In this document: one piece after another, positions 32,854 to 41,368 of the stretch
Position numbering within the stretch: the first letter of the stretch is position 1
Layout of the letters: each line of letters opens with the position of its first letter
DNA from: CAIWHR01 sp963823215
GTDB taxonomy: Bacteria > Pseudomonadota > Gammaproteobacteria > Burkholderiales > Casimicrobiaceae
Assembly: GCA_963823215.1 (NCBI GenBank)
Contig: CAWGKT010000007.1
Coordinates: 62,001 to 126,000, forward strand
Reading direction: 5' to 3'
DNA length: 64,000 nucleotides
Made by a program: the position numbers and the translations under genes
Notes under the pieces: generated by a model
Told to the model about the DNA's origin: nothing
The model's input: the letters and a program-made list of their open reading frames with translations, nothing else
Databases searched by the model: none

Positions 32854-33621
32854 TCAGGCTCCGCGCATCTCGGGCGGGAACAGGCGCCGCTCCAATCGCT
32901 CGAGCGCGTGGATCGCGACTGCCGCAACCGCGATGATCGAGCCGATCGCCGCGAACATCTTCGGATAATCGGCCACCGAGCTGTAATAGCTGATCAGGTC
33001 ACCGATGCCGGTGGGCGTGATCAGGAGCTCCGCGATCACGACTCCGATGAAGCCCATCGCGACCCCCAGCCGAAGTCCGGTGAAGATCAGCGCGCCGGCG
33101 TGCGGCAGGATGATCTTCGTCACCTCCTGCCGTCGGGTGCCCAGGAATGAGCGGGACATCTGGATCAGCGACGGGTGGGTGTTGCGGATCCCCTTGTACG
33201 AATTCATCACGATCACCGGCGCGGCCAGCAGCACCACCGCCACCACCTTCGCTGCCAGCCCGATTCCGTAGTAGAAGGTGATGAGCGGGATGATCGCGGC
33301 CATCGGCGCTGCCTGCAGGATGATGAACACCGGCAGCGAGAACCACTCGACGGTGCGCGACAGCCCCATGCCGATGCCGAAGCCGATGCCGGCCACACCG
33401 CACAGCACGATGCCGATGACGAGCGGCTGCAGCGTGAGCAGATAGGCGCTGCCGAGACTCCCATCCGCGATCATCTGCCACAGCGCCGGCAACGTCCGGC
33501 TGAACGGGGGGAAAGCCGCGCTGATCGGCCAGCGCCCCGCCAGCTCCCAGAGGCCGAAGAAGAGCACGAACGAAAGGAGCTGCCAGGCAACGTGGCTGGC
33601 AGCGCGGGGCGCGCTCGTCAC
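32854..33621 (-). CDS. ABC transporter permease, nitrate/taurine type
   Basis: Inner-membrane permease, about 255 residues with six predicted helices (LLSFVLFFGLWELAG, LVIGIVLCGVAGIGFGIGMG, KVVAVVLLAAPVIVM) and the EAA coupling loop (MSRSFLGTRRQEVTKIILP then GLRLGVAMGFIGVV). The start was set at GTG 33621 (first residues TSAPRAASH); the open frame extends to a TTG at 33684, which adds 21 Arg/Pro-rich residues unlike a permease N-terminus. It differs clearly from the second permease at 31315-32068, so the importer probably uses a heterodimer. Confidence 0.87.
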   Translation of the reverse strand: MTSAPRAASHVAWQLLSFVLFFGLWELAGRWPISAAFPPFSRTLPALWQMIADGSLGSAYLLTLQPLVIGIVLCGVAGIGFGIGMGLSRTVEWFSLPVFIILQAAPMAAIIPLITFYYGIGLAAKVVAVVLLAAPVIVMNSYKGIRNTHPSLIQMSRSFLGTRRQEVTKIILPHAGALIFTGLRLGVAMGFIGVVIAELLITPTGIGDLISYYSSVADYPKMFAAIGSIIAVAAVAIHALERLERRLFPPEMRGA

Positions 33622-33712
33622 CTGCGTTTCAGGTCTCGACGTGGGTCCTCGGGCGCAGCCGGGGCGGGGCGCGCGACACCGCAAGAATGCGGCGTTGGCG
33701 TCCGATCCGCGC

Positions 33713-34703
33713 TCACTTGACGACGGCGAGCGCCGACTTGAGCGGAGCGAAGTACCAGAAGTCGTCCACCTTCAGGTTCTCGCCCTTGAGCGCGCCCGCG
33801 AGCCGGAAGAACTCCAGATCGGTCCTGGCCGCGTGCTCGCCTCCGCCGTCGTTGGGGAAGATGCCGTTGGCGACCCCTTCCTGCAGGTAGGGAAGGATCT
33901 CGCCATCGAGCTTGGGCGGAATGTCCTTCAGCAGGCCGAGCTTCGTCCGCTCGTCCAGCATCGAATTGGGATTCGCATTGATGGCGCGGTTGACCTTGAT
34001 CAGCTCTTCCACGAAGATCGCGAGGGCAGCCTGGTTCTTCTCCAGATAGGCCTTCGTGCCGAACAGCGACTCGTCGCTGGCCTTCACCTGTCCCAGGGGC
34101 AGCACGATGAACTTGCCGGGCGCTTCCTTCATCACCAGGTTCTTGTTGGTGGCGTCCAGGATCGAGGCCTTGATGTTGCCCTTCAGCAGCGCGAGCGCGC
34201 GCACGTTGGAACCGGGTACGTAACTCACGCTCTTGTACTTGATGCCGTGCTCCTTGGCCATGAGATTCATGATCGCCTCGGTTCCCGAGCCGCGGCCTTG
34301 CACCGCGATCGTCCTGGCCGTCGAGATCCTTCCACCCCTTGTAGTCGTCCTTGTTCACGATCGGAAAGAACTGCAGCGTGCTCATCTGATAGAAGAACCG
34401 GATCGGCACGTTTACGTTCTCGAGGGCGGAATAGGGAGTGCCCTGACCGATGTCTGCTTGTCCGTTGATCACCGCCTGAGTGGCGATGTCCTCGTTCTTG
34501 AACGCTATGACCTCGACCTCGACGCCGCGCTTTTTCGCATGCTCCACGGCAACGAGCAGCGGCAGCTCGTCGATTGAAATGACGTCACCCAACGCGTACT
34601 TGATCTTGGTTACGGTCTGCGCCGACGCGCCGACGGCGAACACGCCGACCAGCAGTGAAAGCAGCAGCGTCGTCGCGAGCCGGAATCGGGCCAAGCTGGG
34701 CAT
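33713..34703 (-). CDS. ABC transporter substrate-binding protein, NMT1/SsuA-like (one frameshift)
   Basis: Periplasmic binding protein, about 330 residues. Signal peptide about 1-28 (LLLSLLVGVFAVGASAQ). Mature segments IDELPLLVAVEHAKKRGVEV, FKNEDIATQAVINGQADIG and GRGSGTEAIMNLMAKEHGIK are typical of the nitrate/sulfonate/taurine (NMT1-like) class. One frame change near 34320 joins the two halves (after KDLDGQ). A strong AGGAGG precedes ATG 34703, and the operon promoter should lie in 34704-34919, where no clear consensus stands out. The substrate is unknown; the FAH-family gene downstream hints at an organic acid rather than nitrate. Confidence 0.84.
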
Positions 34704-34919
34704 GGTCGCCTCCTATGGGGATGAGCGGGTTGAGCGGGTGTTCAGTCGCCGGGATCGGCGTTGCGCCGAATGTCCCTCTCCGGTAACGGGGAAATCGTAA
34801 CAGGAGTTCCGTGGATCGCCAATCAATTTATCGGCAGCGTGGAGTCCGCGGGCGTCGCGCGCCGGACGGGGGTGCCGACAAGGTCACGGCAACGATGGCC
34901 GCAGCGGGGGATTGCAGCG

Positions 34920-35558
34920 TCAGGGCGCCAGCCGCTGCCGCAGCCAGGCGCCGTGGGCCTGCAGCGTGTAGCGCAGACGGTCGTGGAGGCGGCTCCGGCG
35001 TCCCTGCCAGAATTCGAACGTGTCCGGGACCAGCCGGTAGCCGCCCCAGTACGGAGGCCGCGGCGGGTCGAGCAGGAACTTGGCGCCGATACGCGCCGCT
35101 TCGGCCACGAGGACGGCGCGCGACGCGATCACCCGGCTCTGCGGCGACGCCCAGGCCCCGATCCGCGAGTCGAGCGGCCGCGTCCGGTAGTAGGCGTCGG
35201 AATCCTCGGCGTCGGTCTTCTCGACGCGGCCCTCGATGCGCACGACGCGCTCCAGCTCGACCCAGTGGAACTGCAGCGCCGCCTGCGGGTTGGCCGCAAG
35301 CTCCTGCGCCTTGCGGCTTTCGTAGTTCGTGTACCAGACGAAGCCGCGCGCATCGCAACGCTTCAGCAGCACGACCCGCGTCGAAGGTCGTCCGTCCGCG
35401 CCGACCGTCGCGAGCGTCATCGCGGTGGGCTCGGGCAGCTCGGCCGTGATCGCCTCGTGCAGCCAACGCTCGAGCTGCGGCAATGGAGCGCTCGCCGAAT
35501 GCGTTTCGTCGAGCTCGGCGCGCTCGTAGCTCTTGCGCAGGTGCGCGAGGTCCGTCAT
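34920..35558 (-). CDS. pdxH: Pyridoxamine 5'-phosphate oxidase
   Basis: FMN enzyme that makes pyridoxal 5'-phosphate, the last step of vitamin B6 synthesis and salvage. 212 residues, full length. Signatures are MTLATVGADGRPSTRVVLLK, GFVWYTNYESRKAQELAANP, SRIGAWASPQSRVI and the C-terminal PPYWGGYRLVPDTFEFWQG ending in RLRYTLQAHGAWLRQRLAP. It sits between a ParA-like gene (upstream, same strand) and the ABC operon. Confidence 0.96.
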   Translation of the reverse strand: MTDLAHLRKSYERAELDETHSASAPLPQLERWLHEAITAELPEPTAMTLATVGADGRPSTRVVLLKRCDARGFVWYTNYESRKAQELAANPQAALQFHWVELERVVRIEGRVEKTDAEDSDAYYRTRPLDSRIGAWASPQSRVIASRAVLVAEAARIGAKFLLDPPRPPYWGGYRLVPDTFEFWQGRRSRLHDRLRYTLQAHGAWLRQRLAP

Positions 35559-35636
35559 CCGCGGATTCTGCGGGTCAGCGGCGATTGCCGCAACCGGCGC
35601 GACACCGCTGCATTGCGCGCACCTGCCGTGGACGTT

Positions 35637-36275
35637 TCAACCCTTCGGCGCGGCATGGCGCGCGATCCAGCGCGTCAGCGACTTCCACTGGTCCCAGTCC
35701 TGCTCGCCGCGCGATCGGGGCAGATCGAACACCGTTGCGCCGTCGCGCGCGCAGTGGACGTAGACCTGGGTGTCGCGCAGATGCGCGATGACCGGGAAGT
35801 CGAACTCGGCCAGGAACGCGTCGAGCTCACTCGCGCTTCGCGTGCGTGGATCGACGCGCATCGCGACGATGCCAAGCGCGAGCCCGCCCTTCCGGATCGC
35901 CTTGTGCTCGTGGATCGCGGCGAGGAAGTGCCGCGCCGCGGCCATGTCGAACGCGGACGGCGTCAGCGGCACGAGCATCAGGTCGGCCCGGCGCACCGCA
36001 TCCCGCAGATCGTCGCCGGAGAGCCCGGCCGGCGTATCCACGACCCGCCATTCCGGCTCGGCGTCCAGGCCACCGTGCCTCACCTCCTTCGCGTGTCCGG
36101 CGATGCGCGGAAACAACGCCGGCCGCCGCCCGAGCCACTCGGTCGACGAGCGCTGCGGATCGAGGTCGCGCAGGACGACGCGCTGCCGCTTGCCCGCGAG
36201 CCAACCGGCGAGGTTGGTGGCGAGTGTCGTCTTGCCGCTGCCGCCTTTCGGATTGGCGACGAGGATGGTGCGCAT
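35637..36275 (-). CDS. ParA-family ATPase (orphan)
   Basis: 212-residue P-loop ATPase with the deviant Walker A NPKGGSGKTTLATNLA, the catalytic Asp segment LRDLDPQRSSTEWLG and the WRVVDTPAGLSGDDLRDA switch. The frame stays open far upstream, but the start was set at ATG 36275 because the family begins directly with MRTILVANPKGG and the extension is antisense to ttcA. No parB-like partner or parS is visible. Stand-alone members position cellular cargo (chemoreceptors, septum, pili) rather than chromosomes, so the role is open. It is divergent from ttcA with an 84-base shared control region. Confidence 0.85.
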   Translation of the reverse strand: MRTILVANPKGGSGKTTLATNLAGWLAGKRQRVVLRDLDPQRSSTEWLGRRPALFPRIAGHAKEVRHGGLDAEPEWRVVDTPAGLSGDDLRDAVRRADLMLVPLTPSAFDMAAARHFLAAIHEHKAIRKGGLALGIVAMRVDPRTRSASELDAFLAEFDFPVIAHLRDTQVYVHCARDGATVFDLPRSRGEQDWDQWKSLTRWIARHAAPKG

Positions 36276-36359
36276 CGGGGGCCTCCCTGAGCCGGATTTC
36301 CGGAAAAGGCCCAATGTTAGCGCCAATGGCGGTGTCCACCGGTAGAATGCACGGACCCG

Positions 36360-37358
36360 ATGGACGACACTGCCGCCACCGACACGTCGCAAGCATCGCC
36401 CGCCGCAGGCGCGGCCGGCTACACGGCGGCTCGCCGCGACCCGCGGAAGGCCGAGTTCGAGGCCAACAAGCTCAAAAAGCGCCTGCGCCGGCAGGTCGGC
36501 GAGGCCATCGGGGACTACGGGCTGATCGCGCCCCACGACCGGGTCATGGTCTGCATATCCGGCGGCAAGGACAGCTTCGGCCTGCTCGACATCCTGCTGA
36601 GTCTCAAAGGGCGTGCGCCCTTCCCGTTCGAGGTGATTGCGATGAACCTCGACCAGAAGCAGCCCGGCTTTCCCGCCGACGTGCTCCCCCGCTACCTCGA
36701 GGCGCGCGACGTCCCGTTCCGCATCGTCGAGCAGGACACCTACAGCGTCGTCAAGCGCGTCATTCCGGACGGCGGCACCCTGTGCTCGCTGTGCTCGCGC
36801 CTGCGCCGCGGCGCGATCTATCGCGTCGCGACGGAGATCGGTGCGACCAAGATCGCGCTCGGCCACCACCGCGACGACCTCCTCGCGACGTTCTTCCTGA
36901 ATCTCTTCTTTGGCGGCAAGCTGAAGACCATGCCGCCCAAGCTCGTCTCCGACGACGGCCGGCACGTCGTCATCCGGCCGCTGGCGTACGTGCGCGAGCG
37001 GGACCTCGCGCGGTTCGCGGAACAGAACGCCTTCCCGATCATTCCGTGCAATCTGTGCGGCTCACAGGAGCATCTGCAGCGCAGACAGGTCACCGCGATG
37101 CTGCGCGAGTGGGAGAAGAAATACCCGGGACGCGTCGACTCCATCTTCGGCGCGCTCGCCCAGGTCGCCCCGTCGCATCTGCTGGACCGCGCGCTGTTCG
37201 ATTTCAGCGCGGTGCGCGCCACCGGCCGCGAGGAAGCCGACGGGGACACCGTCTTCGACGTCGACCCGGCGCTCGAGCGCGCGACCGGGCTCGCCGCCGC
37301 CGCGGGCGGCCTCGGCCCCGAGGTCATCGGCATCCGGCGCGCGGCCAAGGGCGACTGA
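36360..37358 (+). CDS. ttcA: tRNA 2-thiocytidine synthetase TtcA
   Basis: ATP- and iron-sulfur-dependent thiolase that makes 2-thiocytidine at position 32 of certain tRNAs. 332 residues: PP-loop CISGGKDSFGLLDIL; two CxxC pairs, LCSLCSRLRRGAIY and IPCNLCGSQ, which together supply the cluster ligands; and GHHRDDLLATFFLNLFFGG. A Ser/Ala-rich N-terminal extension of about 20 residues precedes the conserved core. It lies 18 bases upstream of the acyl-phosphate transferase gene and is intact. Confidence 0.96.
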   Translation: MDDTAATDTSQASPAAGAAGYTAARRDPRKAEFEANKLKKRLRRQVGEAIGDYGLIAPHDRVMVCISGGKDSFGLLDILLSLKGRAPFPFEVIAMNLDQKQPGFPADVLPRYLEARDVPFRIVEQDTYSVVKRVIPDGGTLCSLCSRLRRGAIYRVATEIGATKIALGHHRDDLLATFFLNLFFGGKLKTMPPKLVSDDGRHVVIRPLAYVRERDLARFAEQNAFPIIPCNLCGSQEHLQRRQVTAMLREWEKKYPGRVDSIFGALAQVAPSHLLDRALFDFSAVRATGREEADGDTVFDVDPALERATGLAAAAGGLGPEVIGIRRAAKGD

Positions 37359-37376
37359 CGTCGGCATGGCGCCGCG

Positions 37377-38315
37377 GTGAACGCTCTCGCGACCTGTTGC
37401 GCGCGGATTCGCGGCCGGCGGCTGCGGGTGGTTTTCCCCGAAGTCGCCGATGAACGGATCGTGGCCGCGGCGCAGCGCCTGCGCGACCTCGACCTCGCGG
37501 TGCCGGTCCTGCTCGACCAATCCGGAGTCGAGCGATCGCCTCGACGCGTATGCGGCCGCCTACCTTGCCGGCCGGCCGGACGCGAACCCGAAGGTGGCGC
37601 GCCGCCTCGCCGCGAAGCCGCTGTTCCACGCCGGCCTGATGGTAAAGACCGGCGACGCCGACGCCATGGTGGCCGGCGCCGCGAACCCGACGGCGCGCGT
37701 GATCGAGGCCGCCATGCTGACGATCGGCCTTGCCCCCGGAATCACGACGCCGTCGAGCTTCTTCCTGATGACGTTCGGAGAACGCGTCCTGGTCTTCGCG
37801 GATTGCGCGGTGAACGCCGACCCGACGAGCGACGAGCTTGCCGACATCGCGCTGGCGTCGGCGGCAAGCGCCCGCATGCTCCTTGCGCGAAGAGCCACGC
37901 GTCGCGCTGCTGTCGTTCTCGACCAAGGGGAGTGCTGCGCACGCGCACGTCGACAAGGTGGTGCGTGCGCTCGCGATCGCGCGCCAGCGCGCGCCAGCGC
38001 TCGCGATCGACGGCGAGCTGCAGGCCGACGCGGCGCTCTGCCCCGCCGTCGCCGCGAAGAAGCTGAAAGAACTGGGCGCCGTCGCCGGGTGCGCGAACGT
38101 GCTCGTCTTCCCGGACCTCGACGCCGGCAACATCGCCTACAAGCTGGCCCAGCACCTCGGCGGCGCGACCGCCGTCGGCCCGATCCTGCAGGGATTCGCG
38201 CGACCGGTGAGCGATCTCTCGCGCGGCGCGAGCGTCGAGGACATCGTCGCGACCGCGGCCGTCGTGCTCGCGCAGTGCGGCGAGCCGAGTCAGCGCGCGT
38301 CGATCGGGCACGTAG
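37377..38315 (+). CDS. Phosphate acetyl/acyltransferase (Pta/EutD type), frameshifted
   Basis: Single-domain phosphotransacylase interconverting acyl-CoA and acyl-phosphate. Signatures are LRVVFPEVADERIVAAA, LFHAGLMVKTGDADAMVAG, PGITTPSSFFLMTFGE, LLSFSTKGSAAHAHVDKV, LVFPDLDAGNIAYKLAQHLG and GPILQGFARPVSDLSRGAS. Frame changes occur near 37525 and 37890. The start is GTG 37377. The 3' end is uncertain: the last clear family segment ends near 38275, and the stop given (TAG 38313-38315) lies in the starting frame, about 313 codons. It converges with the citrate-synthase-like gene and overlaps its end. Acetyl or propionyl substrate is possible; no acetate kinase is adjacent. Confidence 0.85.
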
Positions 38316-39434
38316 GCGCGCGGCGCGGGACCGTTGTAGAGCGTCAGCGGCCGGATCAGGATGTTGTTCTCCATCTGCTCCAGCACCTGCACGGTCCAGC
38401 CCGGCACGCGGCCGACGGCGAACACCGGGACGAACAGATCCTCGGCGATGCCGTTCAGGAAGTAGACGACGCCGGCGTAGAAATCCACGTTGACGTTCAC
38501 GCCGTGGCGCGCGTAGGGCTTCATCACCTCGACCAGCGCCTCGAGGATCTGGTACCACTTCGGCTGGCCCATCTCGCGCGAGAGCTTCTCGACGCCGGCG
38601 CGCATGTGGCGCGCGCGCGGGTCCTCGGCGCGGTACACGCGGTGCCCGAAGCCCATCACGGCCTCCTTGTTCGCGCGCTTCGCGCTTCACGTAATCGGCG
38701 GCCCTCGAGGCGTCGCCGATCTCCTGCGCCATGCGGATCACGTTCTCCGCCGCGCCGCCGTGGGACGGGCCGGACAGCGCGGCGATCGCCGCCGTGATCG
38801 CGGCGTGCAGGTTCGCCTCGGTGCCGGCGACGACGCGCGCGGTGAACGCCGAGGCGTTCGAGCCGTGCTCGGCGTGCAGGATCATGTCGACGTCCATCAG
38901 CCGCGCCGCATCCGCGCTCGGCGCCGTGCCCTTCAGCATGTAGAGGAAGTTGGCGGCGTGCCCGAGGCGCGGATCGGGCGCGACGGGCTCGCGCCCGTTG
39001 CGGATGGCGTCGTGCGCCGCGACGATCATCGGCACCTGCGACGTGAGGCGAATGCCCTTGCGCAGCGTCGCCGCGGGCGAATTGTCCGCGGCGTCGGGGT
39101 CGAACGCCGCGAGCGCCGATACCGCGGTGCGCAGCACGTCCATCGGGTGCGCGCCCTGCACCGTGCGGATGATGTCGTAGACCCCGGCCGGCAGCGCGCG
39201 CGCGGCTTTCAGCTCCGCATCGAACGCCTCAAGCTCGGCCCGCGCGGGCAGCTCGCCCTTCAGCAGCAGATAACAGGTTTCCTCGAAGGTCGAGTGCTCG
39301 GCGAGGTCGTGGATCGAATAGCCGCGATAGAGGAGCTCGCCCGCGCGCCCGTCGATGAAGCAGACGCGCGAGCGGTCGAAATAGACGCCCTGGAGGCCGC
39401 GGTGGACGTCGATCTTCACTTCGGTGTCGGCCAT
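38290..39434 (-). CDS. Second citrate-synthase-family enzyme, possibly 2-methylcitrate synthase (frameshifted)
   Basis: Short citrate-synthase-fold protein of about 381 residues, lacking the N-terminal beta domain of GltA. Signatures are YFDRSRVCFIDGRAGELLYR, ILHAEHGSNASAFTARV, SGPSHGGAAENVI and MMGFGHRVYRAEDPRARHM. The size and N-terminus fit the group holding 2-methylcitrate synthases (PrpC) and citrate synthase II. prpE elsewhere in the window supports a propionate role, but prpB and prpD are not adjacent and the two activities cannot be told apart by eye. Frame changes lie near 38665-38680 and just before the stop near 38305. AAAGGA precedes ATG 39434. It follows an aldolase gene by 75 bases. 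Confidence 0.85.
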
Positions 39435-39509
39435 CGTTGGTTCCTTTGTGCGGGCTTGTGCCGGATGAGCAACAGCGGGATGCAACCCCTGGCACCCGAA
39501 GCGCGAGGC

Positions 39510-40274
39510 TCAGCCCTTGTATTTCGCGGCGAGGGCTTCGGCGCCGCGGGCGAGGATCCCCGCATCAGCGCCGACGGCGGTGAACAGCGAGCCGGCGGCG
39601 ATGTAACGGCGGAGGTCGGCCTCCGGGAAGGCGAGCACGCCGGGCGCCTTGCCGCACTTCGCAATGCGGCGGATCGCGTCCTCGATGACCGGCACGACCT
39701 TCGGGTTGCTGGTTTCGCCGGTATAGCCCATCGATGCATGCAGGTCGGCCGGGCCGATGAAGACGCCGTCGACCCCGTCGACGGCGCAAATGCCCTCGAG
39801 CTGATCGAGCGCTTCCCGCGTCTCCACCTGCACCAGCACGCAGAGCTCCTCGTGCGCGCGCCGGGCGTAATCCGCGACGCGCCCGAAGCGCGTCGCGCGC
39901 GTCGAGCCCGCGACACCGCGCACGCCGGCCGGCGGATAACGCGTATGGGCGACCGCGTCCTTCGCTTCCTGAGCCGTGCACACATACGGGATCAGCAGCG
40001 TCTGTATTCCTATGTCCAGAAAGCGCTTGATCGTCACCATGTCGTTCCACGGCACCCGCGCGATCGTGCTGGTCGGGTAGGCCGCGGCAGCCTGCGCCTG
40101 CGTCAGCACCGATTCGAGATCGTTGGGCGAGTGCTCGGTGTCGAGCAGGATCCAGTCGAACCCGGCCCCGGCGATCAGTTCCACCGTGTAGTTCGAAGAC
40201 AGGCTCGACCACAGTCCGATCTGCTGCCGGCCTTCGCGAATGGCGTGCTTGAATGCGTTTTGCGGCAGTTCCAT
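39510..40274 (-). CDS. HpcH/HpaI class II aldolase
   Basis: 254-residue TIM-barrel metal-dependent aldolase that cleaves 4-hydroxy-2-oxo acids to pyruvate plus an aldehyde. Family motifs are GLWSSLSSNYTVELIAGAG, FDWILLDTEHSPNDLESV, IARVPWNDMVTIKRFLDIGI with the catalytic Arg, VQVETREALDQLEGI and GVFIGPADLHASMGY. Unlike the CitE-like lyase at 22716-23747 it belongs to the pyruvate-aldolase branch (HpaI, GarL, YfaU). It sits between an SDR gene and a citrate-synthase-like gene on the same strand, suggesting a sugar-acid or ring-cleavage pathway ending in central metabolism. Intact. Confidence 0.88.
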   Translation of the reverse strand: MELPQNAFKHAIREGRQQIGLWSSLSSNYTVELIAGAGFDWILLDTEHSPNDLESVLTQAQAAAAYPTSTIARVPWNDMVTIKRFLDIGIQTLLIPYVCTAQEAKDAVAHTRYPPAGVRGVAGSTRATRFGRVADYARRAHEELCVLVQVETREALDQLEGICAVDGVDGVFIGPADLHASMGYTGETSNPKVVPVIEDAIRRIAKCGKAPGVLAFPEADLRRYIAAGSLFTAVGADAGILARGAEALAAKYKG

Positions 40275-40438
40275 CGGTATTCTCCTTGATGCCCGGCGGA
40301 TGGCGCCGAGTCGGCCTGCCAGATTACAGAATCCTCGCCCTGCCCGAACAGGCTCGCGCCGGTTTCATCATCTTGTGACCCTTGGACGTGGTCCAGTAGA
40401 TCCATCATGCTCGACGTCCCGAGCGTCGATATCGTTCG

Positions 40439-41218
40439 TCAGAACGTGCCGGGGTAGGCACCGCCGTCCTGCAGGATGTTCTGGCCGACGATATAGCCGG
40501 CATGTACGCTGCAGAGGAACGCGCAGACGGCACCGAACTCGTCGCGCTGGCCGAAGCGCCCGGCCGGGACGGCCGCGGCTCCGGCGTGCATCACCTCGGC
40601 CAGCGACTTGCCAGCGGCCTTGGCACGTCCCTCCATCGTCGTCCGCAGGCGATCGGTGTCGAAGGACCCGGGCAGCAGATTGTTGATCGTGACGTTGTGG
40701 CAGGCGACCTTGCGGGCGAGCCCGGCGACGAAACCGGTGAGCCCCGAGCGCGCACCGTTGGAGAGCCCGAGTATGTCGATGGGCGCCTTCACCGCCGACG
40801 ACGTGATGTTCACGATGCGGCCGAATTTCCGCGCGATCATCGCGTCGACCGTCGCCTTGATGAGCTCGATCGGCGTCAGCATGTTGGCGTCGAGTGCGCG
40901 AATCCACGCCGCGCGATCCCAGTCGCGGAAATCGCCCGGCGGCGGTCCGCCGGCATTGTTGATCAGGATGTCGGGCCCCGCGCAGGCCGCGAGCGCCGCG
41001 GCCCTCCCCTCCGGCGTCGTGATGTCGCACGCGACCCAGTGCACCGGCCGGCCGGTGCGGACTCCGATTTCCCCGGCCGTGCGCCGCAGCACGTCCTCGG
41101 TGCGCGCGACGATCGTCACGTCGCAGCCGGCCTCCGCGAGCGCCTGCGCGCACCCGCGCCCGAGGCCGCGGCTTGCCGCGCAGACCAATGCGCGCTTTCC
41201 GGCGATGCCGAGGTCCAT
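40439..41218 (-). CDS. Short-chain dehydrogenase-like protein lacking the YxxxK motif
   Basis: 259-residue Rossmann protein. The nucleotide motif is ALVCAASRGLGRGCAQALAE, and NNAGGPPPGDF and VNITSSAVKAPIDI are present. Where the catalytic Tyr-x-x-x-Lys should follow, the sequence reads LGLSNGARSGLTGFVAGLAR, so both Tyr and Lys are missing. The start was set at ATG 41218: the open frame continues upstream, but that part lies in the hairpin repeat C. No clear Shine-Dalgarno precedes the ATG. It may bind nucleotide without classic SDR catalysis, or use another residue. It lies between an MFS transporter and an HpaI aldolase. Confidence 0.83.
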   Translation of the reverse strand: MDLGIAGKRALVCAASRGLGRGCAQALAEAGCDVTIVARTEDVLRRTAGEIGVRTGRPVHWVACDITTPEGRAAALAACAGPDILINNAGGPPPGDFRDWDRAAWIRALDANMLTPIELIKATVDAMIARKFGRIVNITSSAVKAPIDILGLSNGARSGLTGFVAGLARKVACHNVTINNLLPGSFDTDRLRTTMEGRAKAAGKSLAEVMHAGAAAVPAGRFGQRDEFGAVCAFLCSVHAGYIVGQNILQDGGAYPGTF

Positions 41219-41365
41219 GGTCAGTGCCCGCCCGGCCGCCCGAAGGGCGCTGTGCGCCCCCTCGGGGGGCAGCGAGCACCAGGCCGAAGGCCGCAGGACA
41301 GCCGAAGGCTGGTCCCGCAAAGCGGGATGCGGCGAAGCCGCACAAAGCGAGCGTGGGGGTCGTTC
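41219..41365 (-). repeat. Intergenic hairpin-chain repeat, copy C (MFS-SDR)
   Basis: Fills the gap between the MFS stop (41369) and the SDR start (41218). On the minus strand it reads as a row of hairpins: TGCGGCTTCGCCGCA, CCCGCTTTGCGGG, CAGCCTTCGGCTG, GGCCTTCGGCC, GCCCCCCGAGGGGGC and CGCCCTTCGGGCG. Most have a TTC apical loop closed by C-G. Copy A (11036-11183) matches in the same order with scattered substitutions. The copies are 30 kb apart in unrelated operons. Confidence 0.88.
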
Positions 41366-41368
41366 ATT

